The notes below the pieces were generated by a model. The model did no database searches and was not told the DNA's origin. It saw nothing but the letters and a program-made list of their open reading frames with translations. 7,014 nucleotides of DNA, from the NCBI GenBank assembly GCA_025355225.1, contig JANYAB010000354.1, forward strand, positions 1-7,014, read 5' to 3'. Numbering within the stretch: position 1 is the stretch's first letter; each line of letters starts with the position of its first letter. Below are positions 1-6,443 of the stretch, in pieces. Made by a program: the position numbers and the translations under genes. This DNA is from Bacteroidota bacterium (GTDB lineage: Bacteria > Bacteroidota > Bacteroidia > Sphingobacteriales > Sphingobacteriaceae).

Positions 1-1
1 A

Positions 2-211
2 GCCGCCGAGCCGACGCCGATCACTCACTATGAAGATGCTTTTAAGATGAATGTAAGCTATTTTGAAAAAACAGTTACTTTTCAGCAAAAGATAAAATTA
101 AAATCGGACAAGGTGACTGCCATAAAAGGCCAGCTGGAGTATATGACGTGTAATGACAAAAAGTGTCTCCCGCCCGACGATGTAGATTTCAGTATCCCTT
201 TAGGTAAATAA
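2..211 (+). CDS. 3' end of a DsbD N-terminal-domain-like periplasmic protein (partial, 5' end outside window)
   Basis: Only the last 69 codons are present; the reading frame is open from the left edge and stops with TAA at 209-211. Near the C-terminus the peptide reads GQLEYMTCNDKKCLPP, with cysteines at visible residues 50 and 55. This matches the end of the DsbD N-terminal domain (the nDsbD fold), where a closely spaced cysteine pair followed by a Pro-Pro takes electrons from the membrane core and passes them to periplasmic substrates. The gene ends 13 bases before dsbD, on the same strand but in a different frame, so the two are probably cotranscribed. The neighbouring DsbD lacks this domain, which suggests that the two proteins together make up a split DsbD. 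The family call rests on the Cys motif and the context. The N-terminus, including any signal peptide, cannot be seen. Confidence 0.8.
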   Translation, partial: AAEPTPITHYEDAFKMNVSYFEKTVTFQQKIKLKSDKVTAIKGQLEYMTCNDKKCLPPDDVDFSIPLGK

Positions 212-224
212 TTCCTGCCAAAAA

Positions 225-1964
225 ATGATCTTATTTAAAATCAGGAACTGCAAGAAGGCCATTTTGTGTTTATTTATGGCGATTGTTGTATTACTAATAG
301 CTGCCACAAACACGGCGCAGGCGGTACAAAAGAAGCCTGCTGATACCGTTTCGACCAGCGATGTACAATTTACTCCCATACCTACAGCGGCTGATAGCCT
401 TGCCGCCGCAAAAAAACAAGAAAAGCAAATAGCAAAAGTCGGCCCAGAAGTGGAAAAGCCTGCCGTTTCGGCCAGGGAAATGCCAAAAACCCTATGGCAA
501 ATTTTTATTGAAGGTCTTTTGGGTGGTTTTACTGCTCTATTGCTGCCCTGCATATACCCCTTATTGCCGTTAACCGTAAGTTTTTTTACAAAACAGGGAG
601 GCACCAGGAGCAAAGCCATTTTACAATCATTAATTTATGGCATATCCATTATTGTGATCTATGTATCATTAGGGCTAATCATCACCGTATTTTTTGGTTC
701 TGACGCACTTAATGCACTGTCAACAAATGGCTTTTTTAATATCTTTTTCTTTTTACTGCTGGTTGTTTTTGGGATATCATTCCTCGGGGCATTTGAAATT
801 ACCTTGCCCAGTTCGTTAGCTAACAAGTTAGATGCCAATTCGGACAAAGGTGGCATGGCGGGCATTTTCTTTATGGCTGCAACTCTGGTTGTTGTTTCTT
901 TTTCGTGTACGGGGCCTATCATAGGCACATTACTGGTTGAAGCTGCCTCAAAGGGTGAACGTTTGGGCCCTGCAGTTGGCATGTTCGGTTTTTCGCTGGC
1001 GCTTGCTTTGCCATTCACCGCTTTTGCCTTATTTCCATCTGCGTTGAAGACTCTTCCCAAATCAGGCGGATGGCTCAATAGTGTAAAAGTAGTTTTGGGC
1101 TTTTTAGAACTGGCTTTTGCATTAAAATTCCTTTCTAACGTCGATCTGGCCTACCATTGGAACTGGTTCGACCGCGAAATATTCTTGTCGTTATGGATAG
1201 CATTGGGATTTTTATTAGGGCTGTATCTAATTGGTAAAATCAAGTTTTCGCATGATAGTGATGTGCCATATTTGTCCGTTCCGCGCTTATTTATATCCAT
1301 CGTTGTTTTTGCATTCGTTATTTACATGGTACCTGGTTTGTGGGGAGCCCCATTAAAGTCCATCAGCGCATTTTTACCTCCGCCAGCTACCCAGGATTTT
1401 GATTTATCGAGGACGCCTGACGGTTCGGGAACAACATCTTCATCTGTTAATCAATCATCTATCAAAGAAAGAAAATACGCTGCAAATTATCTTCGAATAA
1501 AAACGAGGGGGTTAGATGCATGGTATGATTATGACCAGGCGCTACAGGCATCAAAGGAATTACATAAACCTGTTATAATAGACTTTACGGGTTTCAACTG
1601 CGTTAACTGTCGCAAGATGGAAACGAATGTTTGGTCTGATCCCGGCGTTTTTAAACATTTACGCGACGATTTTATACTATTACAGCTTGTTGTTGACGAT
1701 AAAGCGGAGTTGCAACCCAGCGAACAATTTACATCAAAATACAGCGGTAAAAAGATTACCAACCTGGGCGGAAAATGGAGTGATTTTGAAGCATCGAGGT
1801 TTAATGCTAACTCCCAGCCGCTGTATGTTATGCTGGATAGCGATGGTAACCTGCTTAAAAACCAGAACGGACAGGAAATTCTACCGTCACCGGCTGACTA
1901 TAACATAGCCAGTTATACAAAATTCTTAGAAAGTGGCATTGAAGCCTATCGAAACAAGCGCTGA
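225..1964 (+). CDS. dsbD: Thiol:disulfide interchange protein DsbD (membrane core plus C-terminal thioredoxin domain)
   Basis: The 579-residue protein is an inner-membrane electron carrier. In this family, reducing power moves from cytoplasmic thioredoxin through a membrane Cys pair to periplasmic thioredoxin-like domains that repair disulfides or serve cytochrome c maturation. Residues 10-33 form a signal peptide or signal anchor ending in AQA, with likely cleavage after Ala33. Residues 34-90 are a polar Ala/Lys-rich spacer. About eight hydrophobic segments follow between roughly 92 and 371. The two expected membrane cysteines are visible: Cys109 in LLPCIYPLLP and Cys228 in FSCTGP. After a Ser/Thr-rich linker (about 386-412), a thioredoxin domain spans about 430-575, with active site CVNC at 459-462 and a likely cis-Pro at 532 (QPLYV). 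The usual N-terminal nDsbD domain is absent and is apparently supplied by the upstream partial gene. ATG at 225 was chosen because it gives a complete signal peptide; Met18 would truncate it. No Shine-Dalgarno sequence is seen. Confidence 0.93.
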   Translation: MILFKIRNCKKAILCLFMAIVVLLIAATNTAQAVQKKPADTVSTSDVQFTPIPTAADSLAAAKKQEKQIAKVGPEVEKPAVSAREMPKTLWQIFIEGLLGGFTALLLPCIYPLLPLTVSFFTKQGGTRSKAILQSLIYGISIIVIYVSLGLIITVFFGSDALNALSTNGFFNIFFFLLLVVFGISFLGAFEITLPSSLANKLDANSDKGGMAGIFFMAATLVVVSFSCTGPIIGTLLVEAASKGERLGPAVGMFGFSLALALPFTAFALFPSALKTLPKSGGWLNSVKVVLGFLELAFALKFLSNVDLAYHWNWFDREIFLSLWIALGFLLGLYLIGKIKFSHDSDVPYLSVPRLFISIVVFAFVIYMVPGLWGAPLKSISAFLPPPATQDFDLSRTPDGSGTTSSSVNQSSIKERKYAANYLRIKTRGLDAWYDYDQALQASKELHKPVIIDFTGFNCVNCRKMETNVWSDPGVFKHLRDDFILLQLVVDDKAELQPSEQFTSKYSGKKITNLGGKWSDFEASRFNANSQPLYVMLDSDGNLLKNQNGQEILPSPADYNIASYTKFLESGIEAYRNKR

Positions 1965-2009
1965 GCAAAAAAAATAATGTAAATTCGCGCAAAATTTGAT
2001 ATTGTTTCC

Positions 2010-2042
2010 ATTGAAGCAATGTCTGATGTATAATTATTTTAG
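2010..2042 (+). promoter_or_regulatory. Weak candidate Bacteroidetes promoter for pfkA
   Basis: ATTG at 2010-2013 could be a -33 element. TATTTTAG at 2035-2042 differs from the Bacteroidetes -7 consensus TAnnTTTG at one fixed position. The spacing between them is 21 bases, and the pfkA ATG lies 40 bases downstream. A sigma70-like TATAAT also occurs at 2029-2034 but has no well-spaced -35 partner. This is pattern matching in AT-rich DNA, so the call is tentative. Confidence 0.3.
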
Positions 2043-2082
2043 CGTTTACCCTTAGTTTAACAGGCAATTGGCAGAATCAGCG

Positions 2083-3063
2083 ATGACCCATATTAAAAAT
2101 ATTGGACTTTTTACATCCGGCGGTGATGCGCCCGGCATGAATGCTACTATACGTGCAGTGGTGCGTGCAGCTTTATTTTATGATCTTGAGGTTACCGGTA
2201 TAAGACGGGGCTTTGAAGGGATGATCAATGGCGACCTTTTCGCAATGAGCCGCAAAACAGTTTCAAATATTATACAACGTGGCGGTACTATTTTAAAAAC
2301 CGCACGCAGCGAACACTTTAAAACCCCCGAGGGCCGCAAACTTGCTTTTGAGCAATTGCAAAAATTCAATGTTGATGCTTTAGTGGCTATTGGCGGCGAT
2401 GGCACTTTTGCGGCCGCACATATTTTCGGTAAGGAATTCAATATTCCGGTTATTGGGCTTCCCGGTACAATAGACAATGACCTGACGGGAACGGATTTCA
2501 CCATAGGATACGACACTGCTATAAATACGGTGATGAATGCTGTGGACAAGATAAGGGATACCGCAGAATCACACGACCGCTTGTTTATAGTTGAAGTGAT
2601 GGGCCGCGACTCGGGCATGATCGCGTTAAGGACCGGTATTTCGTCCGGAGCAGAAGCTATTGTTATGCCCGAGAGCAAATTGTCAATGGATAAATTGTTT
2701 GACAGGCTGGAGAACGGGCGTAAGGATAAAACTTCAAGAATTGTGATCGTGTCTGAAGGAGAAGGTGAAGAGGCCGGCGCGTTTGAAGTAGGACGCCTTG
2801 TAAAAGAGAAGTTCCCTAATTATGATACCAGGGTATCCATATTAGGTCATATTCAGCGCGGAGGAAAACCAACCTGCATGGATAGGGTGTTGGCGAGCCG
2901 CGTAGGTGTTGCAGCCGTTGAGGCTTTAATGAATGGGTATCGTAATGAAATGGTTGGCGTTTTAAATAATGAAATAGCCTACACACCTTTAGAACATGCT
3001 ATCAAGAAAAATACCGATACAGATGCCACTTTTTTAAAAATTGTTGAGATGCTGTCGTTATAA
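2083..3063 (+). CDS. pfkA: ATP-dependent 6-phosphofructokinase
   Basis: This is the committed step of glycolysis in the cytoplasm: fructose 6-phosphate plus ATP gives fructose 1,6-bisphosphate plus ADP. The 326 residues are close to the usual length of about 320 for bacterial PfkA. The motifs appear in order: TSGGDAPGMN at 11-20 (ATP-binding loop), GGDGT at 104-108, PGTIDND at 127-133 with catalytic Asp131, EVMGRDSG from 171 (substrate binding), and LGHIQRGG at 254-261 with the substrate-contacting His and Arg. The Gly in GGDGT and the Gly in PGTIDND are the residues typical of ATP-dependent enzymes; pyrophosphate-dependent relatives usually have Asp and Lys there. The frame is open upstream to a TTG at 2068, but the ATG at 2083 puts MTHIKNIGLFTSGGD at the standard distance before the first motif. 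No Shine-Dalgarno is seen. The last 6 bases overlap the 3' end of the convergent PAS gene. Confidence 0.95.
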   Translation: MTHIKNIGLFTSGGDAPGMNATIRAVVRAALFYDLEVTGIRRGFEGMINGDLFAMSRKTVSNIIQRGGTILKTARSEHFKTPEGRKLAFEQLQKFNVDALVAIGGDGTFAAAHIFGKEFNIPVIGLPGTIDNDLTGTDFTIGYDTAINTVMNAVDKIRDTAESHDRLFIVEVMGRDSGMIALRTGISSGAEAIVMPESKLSMDKLFDRLENGRKDKTSRIVIVSEGEGEEAGAFEVGRLVKEKFPNYDTRVSILGHIQRGGKPTCMDRVLASRVGVAAVEALMNGYRNEMVGVLNNEIAYTPLEHAIKKNTDTDATFLKIVEMLSL

Positions 3064-4806
3064 AACTGCCTTAAAACTCCGGGGTTCAGAAGGGCGTGCA
3101 ATATCAAGAAAAGTATTGTTCACAATAAGGTGAATCACCTCGTCAATTTCCTGGCTTACCGTGAAAAGGTGGTCAATGATTTGTTCGTTGTCGGGGTTGC
3201 TGAAATTTTTCCGGTCAATTATATCGATCAGTCCCAGCATGCTGGCCACTGGTCTGCGTAACTCGTGCGAACTTAACGAGGCAATATTTTTTAATCGTTC
3301 GTTCTGTTCAATTAATGCCTGCTCATTTTTAAGCCTTTCGGTTATATCACGGGCAAAGCATCCCACACCTATAATTTCGCCCTTTGTGTTTTTATAAATA
3401 GGATTAAAACTAACCTCGAAATAGGACGGTTCCGTAGTTTTGGGATCTGGGCTCTCATGCCGTGTAACATACCTTTCGCCTAAAAGCGCACGCCGGTAAT
3501 AGGACTGCCATTCATCATTTACCTGGGCTGTATGACCGGAGTGTCTATAAGCATCGTCGCCTTCTTTGGGTACCACACCAATGGTGTAAGTTATCCTGTT
3601 TCGATAAGCCGTATTCATATAAACATATTTACCCTCCCTGTCAATTGACCAGGTCATATCTTCTGTATTATTGATCAAAGCCTCCAGGTTGTTTTTTGTC
3701 CATACAATCTCTTCCTGGGTATGCTTTTCATCAGTAATATCCCTTACAAATACTGTCAAACCTTCGGCAGAAGGATAAACAGTAGCGTTAAACCATTTGT
3801 TTAAAGGCTCAAAATGTTCTATGAACTGAACGCTTTCCTGTTGGGATATCGCCCTCTGGTAAGCTTTTTCAAAACCTGTAGCGTTGATCCTGGGGAAAAT
3901 ATCAAAGATCACCGACCCCACAATTTCCTGCCGGCTTTTTTGGGTCACCTTTTCAAAAGCGCTGTTTACCTTTACAAATTTCCAGTCGCTGTCAACAATA
4001 AAAAAAGAATCTGTAATGCTTTCAATAAAGCTGTTGAGCCGGTCGGAGGCTTTTTTTATTTCCTTTTCTATCTCAATATTTTGGGTAACATCCTGCCCAA
4101 CCCCTTGTATTTCGGTAACCTGTCCATTTTGGTCGGCAATGGCAATTAATTCCCATTTTATCCAGTGGGTATTGCCATCCCTATTCAGTTTCCGGTGCTT
4201 CAGGTTAACAACTTTGCCGGGGTTTTTAATGCAGCTCTTAAAGGCCTGTTCACATTTTTCGTTGTCTTCGGGAATTGCTGCGACCGAAAAATGCTTGCCG
4301 ATGATATCCGACTTTTTATGGCCAAAAGTTTTTAAAAACCACTTATTAGCAAAGGTAAAAACGCAGTCAACATCAATTCGTATCAAAAAATTGGTTTGCG
4401 AATCAATCAGGGAGTTGAGGAATTGCTCGCGATGGTTCATTTTGAAGTCGGCCTGTTGCTGGTCCGAAACATCATTAATAACGCTCAAAAGTACCTGGTG
4501 GCCGGTTTGCTCATCGGCCAGAAATCGTCTTTTTTGTTTTATCCATTTTATCTTACCGCTTTTGGTAATTACACGGTAAGTTAAACTGATCCAATCGGAT
4601 GTATCCGGCTTGATTTTGGCTGCGGCAACTATATCGATATCGCGTGGGTCAACAATTTCGTCCCACAGTTTTTTATTCTGGTTAAAATCTTCGACGGCAT
4701 ACTCTGTAATATCATGGACACTTGGACTGATAAACAAGTATTTTTGAGTATTAACATCAACAGCCCAAACACAATCGTTTAATGCAGTAAGAAGATCATT
4801 AAGCAT
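3058..4806 (-). CDS. Four-PAS-domain sensory protein with a histidine-kinase-type DHp segment but no ATPase domain
   Basis: The 582-residue protein has no signal peptide or membrane segment, so it is probably cytoplasmic. It contains four consecutive PAS/PAC units at about 4-118, 121-250, 258-366 and 372-496. Each ends in the usual PAC-type D-(V/I)-(S/T) signature: NDVSD, GQDVTQ, RDITDE and RDITER. Units 1 and 2 resemble the PAS_3 style (KIKWIKQK, HWIKWE). A short coiled-coil-like stretch then leads to SSHELRRPVASMLGL, a HisKA-like H-box with candidate phospho-acceptor His514, and a second helix to about 567. The protein ends some 15 residues later. The N, G1 and G2 boxes of a HATPase domain are missing. 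It may be phosphorylated by, or dimerise with, another kinase; the ligands are unknown. ATG at 4806 is preferred over an in-frame TTG at 4818. On the minus strand, TAACTTTA (4841-4834) resembles a -7 element, but no -33 partner is seen. Confidence 0.85.
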   Translation of the reverse strand: MLNDLLTALNDCVWAVDVNTQKYLFISPSVHDITEYAVEDFNQNKKLWDEIVDPRDIDIVAAAKIKPDTSDWISLTYRVITKSGKIKWIKQKRRFLADEQTGHQVLLSVINDVSDQQQADFKMNHREQFLNSLIDSQTNFLIRIDVDCVFTFANKWFLKTFGHKKSDIIGKHFSVAAIPEDNEKCEQAFKSCIKNPGKVVNLKHRKLNRDGNTHWIKWELIAIADQNGQVTEIQGVGQDVTQNIEIEKEIKKASDRLNSFIESITDSFFIVDSDWKFVKVNSAFEKVTQKSRQEIVGSVIFDIFPRINATGFEKAYQRAISQQESVQFIEHFEPLNKWFNATVYPSAEGLTVFVRDITDEKHTQEEIVWTKNNLEALINNTEDMTWSIDREGKYVYMNTAYRNRITYTIGVVPKEGDDAYRHSGHTAQVNDEWQSYYRRALLGERYVTRHESPDPKTTEPSYFEVSFNPIYKNTKGEIIGVGCFARDITERLKNEQALIEQNERLKNIASLSSHELRRPVASMLGLIDIIDRKNFSNPDNEQIIDHLFTVSQEIDEVIHLIVNNTFLDIARPSEPRSFKAVL

Positions 4807-4916
4807 AGATTCTATCAATTTTCGGCTACCGTATAAAGTTATGTTTTTTATTGATAATACTATTTAACGATTGAAATTTTATAACGAAATTGGAAATAAA
4901 CCCCTAAATTTTGTAA

Positions 4917-5453
4917 TTATTCTCGTAATAATTTATCCGCCACTTCTGCCCAGTTATTCACCCTTTCGTATTCGGAGACCAGGAAATTATGAGGCGAAGA
5001 GAACAATAGCTTTCGACCGTTATAACCTGCAAAGTTTCTTATCCGGTCGTCTATCATAATGTGGGTGTCAACTATTTTATTTCCGCAAAATATGATATTT
5101 TTCCAATGAATGAAAGGGAAGTGCTCCTCCAGCCAGTCATATTTATCCACAAGCGAGTTTTTGAACTCCATTGCCGCCGACACTATGTAAACATCATATT
5201 TTGCGCAAAGATCCTTAACCACCTGCTGGCTGCCGGGCATTACCTTAAGATCCCTGAAAAAGCCTTTTTGATTGACGTAATCGCGCCAGCTATCATTTAA
5301 TTTGTCGGGCAGTAATTCGTGAAACTCCTTGCCATGCATTTGTTCCAGCGTAATATCCACCTTATGGTCCCGCTGATACACCACAATAAATTTATCAATG
5401 GTATCGGCCAGCACCTCGTCCATGTCAATAGCTATGCGTATTTTGCCTGTCAT
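4917..5453 (-). CDS. 5'(3')-deoxyribonucleotidase-like HAD phosphatase
   Basis: The 178-residue cytoplasmic protein fits the NT5C-type deoxyribonucleotidase family, which removes phosphate from deoxyribonucleoside monophosphates and so limits dNTP precursor pools. The HAD motifs are all visible. Motif I is AIDMDEVLAD, with nucleophile Asp10 and acid/base Asp12; the Glu after the second Asp is common in this family. Motif II is IVSAA with Ser92, motif III has Lys126 (CGNKIVD), and motif IV is MIDDR with Asp135 and Asp136 for magnesium. A helical cap insert lies between motifs I and II. ATG at 5453 places motif I close to the N-terminus, as expected; the next Met (11) lies inside the motif and cannot be the start. 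The gene lies 110 bases upstream of the PAS gene start on the same strand and may be cotranscribed with it, though no functional link is evident. The exact substrate is inferred from family resemblance. Confidence 0.85.
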   Translation of the reverse strand: MTGKIRIAIDMDEVLADTIDKFIVVYQRDHKVDITLEQMHGKEFHELLPDKLNDSWRDYVNQKGFFRDLKVMPGSQQVVKDLCAKYDVYIVSAAMEFKNSLVDKYDWLEEHFPFIHWKNIIFCGNKIVDTHIMIDDRIRNFAGYNGRKLLFSSPHNFLVSEYERVNNWAEVADKLLRE

Positions 5454-5540
5454 ATTAATCGCATCGAAATTGCCAATAATTTTTAAAATGTGCCTATAAT
5501 TTAATTACCTAAAGCATTTTAAGTTTAAAATAATTTTTTC

Positions 5541-5548
5541 TACCTTTG
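5541..5548 (+). promoter_or_regulatory. Bacteroidetes -7 promoter element for rpsP
   Basis: TACCTTTG matches the Bacteroidetes -7 consensus TAnnTTTG exactly. It lies in AT-rich DNA 54 bases before the rpsP ATG. The -33 region, about 20 bases upstream (5517-5521, TTTTA), is only a loose match to TTTG/TTG. Transcription would be expected to start near 5552-5556, at the foot of the leader hairpin described below. Confidence 0.75.
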
Positions 5549-5550
5549 CA

Positions 5551-5575
5551 TCCCCGCTGAAGGAGACTCCGGGGA
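5551..5575 (+). promoter_or_regulatory. GC-rich hairpin at the predicted 5' end of the rpsP mRNA
   Basis: TCCCCG (5551-5556) pairs perfectly with CGGGGA (5570-5575) around a 13-base loop that contains AAGGAG. It is the only GC-rich patch in an otherwise AT-rich intergenic region, and it sits immediately downstream of the -7 element, so it would form the 5'-terminal structure of the transcript. About 27 bases separate it from the rpsP ATG. Possible roles are autoregulation by a ribosomal protein, transcript stabilisation, or sequestering the purine-rich loop. The pairing is seen directly; the function is inferred. Confidence 0.55.
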
Positions 5576-5602
5576 TAATGTTGAATACATAAAAAATTTA
5601 AA

Positions 5603-6127
5603 ATGGCAACTAAAATCAGACTGCAAAGACATGGTAAAAAAGGAAAACCTTTTTACTATATCGTAGTGGCAGATGCGCGTGCTCCAAGAGATGGCCGCTT
5701 CATTGAGCGTTTAGGTTCATACAACCCAAACACTAACCCCGCTACAATTGACATTAATTTCGAAAAAACCCTTGATTGGGTAAACAATGGTGCACAGCCT
5801 ACCGACACTTGTCGTGCTATCCTATCGTACAAAGGTGTTTTGTATAAAAAACACTTAGAGGGCGGTATTAAAAAAGGCGCCTTGACCGAAGAACAGGCAG
5901 TAGAGAAATTTAACGCATGGCTCGATCAAAAAGACAGCAAGATAACCGGCAAAAAAACAGGCCTGGTTACAGCAAAAGCTGATGCAAGGAAAGCTGCCTT
6001 AGCTGCTGAAGCTAAGAAAAAGGAAGTAAAAGCGGCATCAATTATTGCTAAAAATACTCCGCCAGTTGAAGAAACACCTGCTGAAGCTGAAGCAACTGAA
6101 GAAGCAGAAGCTGAAAGCGCAGAGTAA
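5603..6127 (+). CDS. rpsP: 30S ribosomal protein S16 with long acidic/Ala-rich C-terminal extension
   Basis: S16 (bS16) is an early-binding protein of the 30S body domain that helps 16S rRNA fold. The conserved core is at residues 1-84: MATKIRLQRHGKKGKPFYYI at the N-terminus, then ADARAPRDGRFIERLGSYNP and a DWVNNGAQPTDT segment. The protein has 174 residues, about twice the roughly 82 of the E. coli protein. The extra part consists of a Lys/Ala-rich helical stretch (about 110-150) and an acidic Pro/Ala/Glu tail (151-174). Extended S16 tails of this sort are familiar in Bacteroidetes, so this is not a fusion to a recognisable second domain. The ATG at 5603 follows an A-rich leader without a Shine-Dalgarno. 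rimM is the next gene on this strand but lies 356 bases away. Confidence 0.96.
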   Translation: MATKIRLQRHGKKGKPFYYIVVADARAPRDGRFIERLGSYNPNTNPATIDINFEKTLDWVNNGAQPTDTCRAILSYKGVLYKKHLEGGIKKGALTEEQAVEKFNAWLDQKDSKITGKKTGLVTAKADARKAALAAEAKKKEVKAASIIAKNTPPVEETPAEAEATEEAEAESAE

Positions 6128-6136
6128 TCTGATATA

Positions 6137-6177
6137 AGATAACAAGAGTCAGCAATAAGTTCTGACTTACATTATCT
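6137..6177 (+). other. Two-tier stem-loop just downstream of rpsP
   Basis: AGATAA (6137-6142) pairs with TTATCT (6172-6177). Inside a 4x4 internal loop, AGTCAG (6147-6152) pairs with CTGACT (6162-6167) around a 9-base loop. The structure begins 9 bases after the rpsP stop. It lacks a trailing T tract, so it is not a classic intrinsic terminator. It may be a 3' end stabiliser or a chance structure in AT-rich DNA. Confidence 0.4.
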
Positions 6178-6183
6178 CAAAAT

Positions 6184-6226
6184 ATAGTAATAGCGGATCA
6201 TCATAAGATGTTTCGCTATTATTGTT
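6184..6226 (+). terminator. Possible rpsP terminator-like hairpin
   Basis: Bases 6184-6195 pair with 6214-6225 over 12 positions (8 contiguous Watson-Crick pairs, TAATAGCG with CGCTATTA, plus outer A-T and G-T pairs). Inside, CATC (6199-6202) pairs with GATG (6207-6210) around an ATAA tetraloop. The descending arm runs into the T-rich ATTATTGTTT. The GC content is low for a strong intrinsic terminator and the T tract is interrupted, so this could be a weak terminator, an attenuator or an RNA 3' end. Confidence 0.4.
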
Positions 6227-6232
6227 TAAAGA

Positions 6233-6320
6233 CTTTGTGTTCTTAGTGAAAATCTTTGTGAACCTCTGTGGTTAAATTAACCACGAAGATCACAAAGAAA
6301 GAACGCGAAGATTCACAGAG
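6233..6320. repeat. CTTTGTG/CACAAAG inverted-repeat element, copy 1
   Basis: This is an imperfect palindrome of 88 bases centred at 6276. The inner arms are perfect: GTGGTTAA (6268-6275) and TTAACCAC (6277-6284). The middle arms are CTTTGTGA (6254-6261) and TCACAAAG (6290-6297). The outer arms are CTTTGTG (6233-6239) and CACAGAG (6314-6320), with one G-T mismatch. Units of this CTTTGTG...GTGGTTAA type recur between genes in many Bacteroidetes and other bacteria, to my recollection without an assigned function. It contains no credible coding sequence. Confidence 0.75.
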
Positions 6321-6349
6321 GCAGTTTTGAAAATACAAATTTGGTTTGG

Positions 6350-6443
6350 CTCTGTGTCTCTCTGTGAAAAACTTTGTGACGTCTCTGTGGTTAATCCCGA
6401 TAGCTATCAGAACCCCGAAAGATCACAAAGAGAATTCACAGAG
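6350..6443. repeat. CTCTGTG/CACAGAG inverted-repeat element, copy 2, with interrupted centre
   Basis: This is a second, diverged copy of the element at 6233-6320, in the same orientation. The left arm holds CTCTGTG three times (6350-6356, 6360-6366, 6383-6389) plus CTTTGTGA (6372-6379) and GTGGTTAA (6387-6394). The right arm holds TCACAAAG (6423-6430) and TTCACAGAG (6435-6443), which pair with 6372-6379 and 6358-6366. In place of the single central base of copy 1, the centre contains an extra stretch of about 16 bases carrying the palindrome GATAGCTATC. Bases 6321-6349 between the two copies show no recognisable feature. Confidence 0.7.
6396..6410. repeat. Short palindrome CCCGATAGCTATCAG nested in repeat copy 2
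   Basis: GATAGCTATC (6399-6408) is a perfect 10-base palindrome preceded by CCC. It resembles a degenerate form of the CCCGATAGCTATCGGG intergenic palindrome that I recall as frequent in Bacteroidetes genomes; here the right-hand GGG has become AGA. Its position in the loop of a larger inverted repeat suggests an insertion into, or a replacement of, the original loop. Confidence 0.5.

Noticed and set aside
2009..2021. CATTG-AAG-CAATG hairpin between dsbD and pfkA as a terminator
   Set aside because: The stem is only 5 bp with a 3-base loop and no T tract follows; it overlaps the candidate promoter region.
2068..2082. TTG-initiated N-terminal extension of PfkA (five extra residues)
   Set aside because: The ATG at 2083 gives the normal distance to the GGDAPGMN loop; nothing supports the TTG.
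3884..4579. 231-residue plus-strand open frame opposite the PAS gene
   Set aside because: It is antisense to a clear multi-PAS protein, has a low-complexity Ser/Phe/Leu composition and shows no recognisable domain.
4807..4818. TTG start four codons upstream for the PAS protein
   Set aside because: ATG at 4806 is a conventional start and leaves the first PAS domain intact.
5454..5540. Promoter for the deoxyribonucleotidase on the minus strand
   Set aside because: The region is AT-rich, but I found no TAnnTTTG-like element at a sensible distance from the start at 5453.
6233..6443. CRISPR array interpretation of the repeats between rpsP and rimM
   Set aside because: The repeated units are arms of inverted repeats at irregular spacing, there are only two copies, and there are no spacers of constant length.
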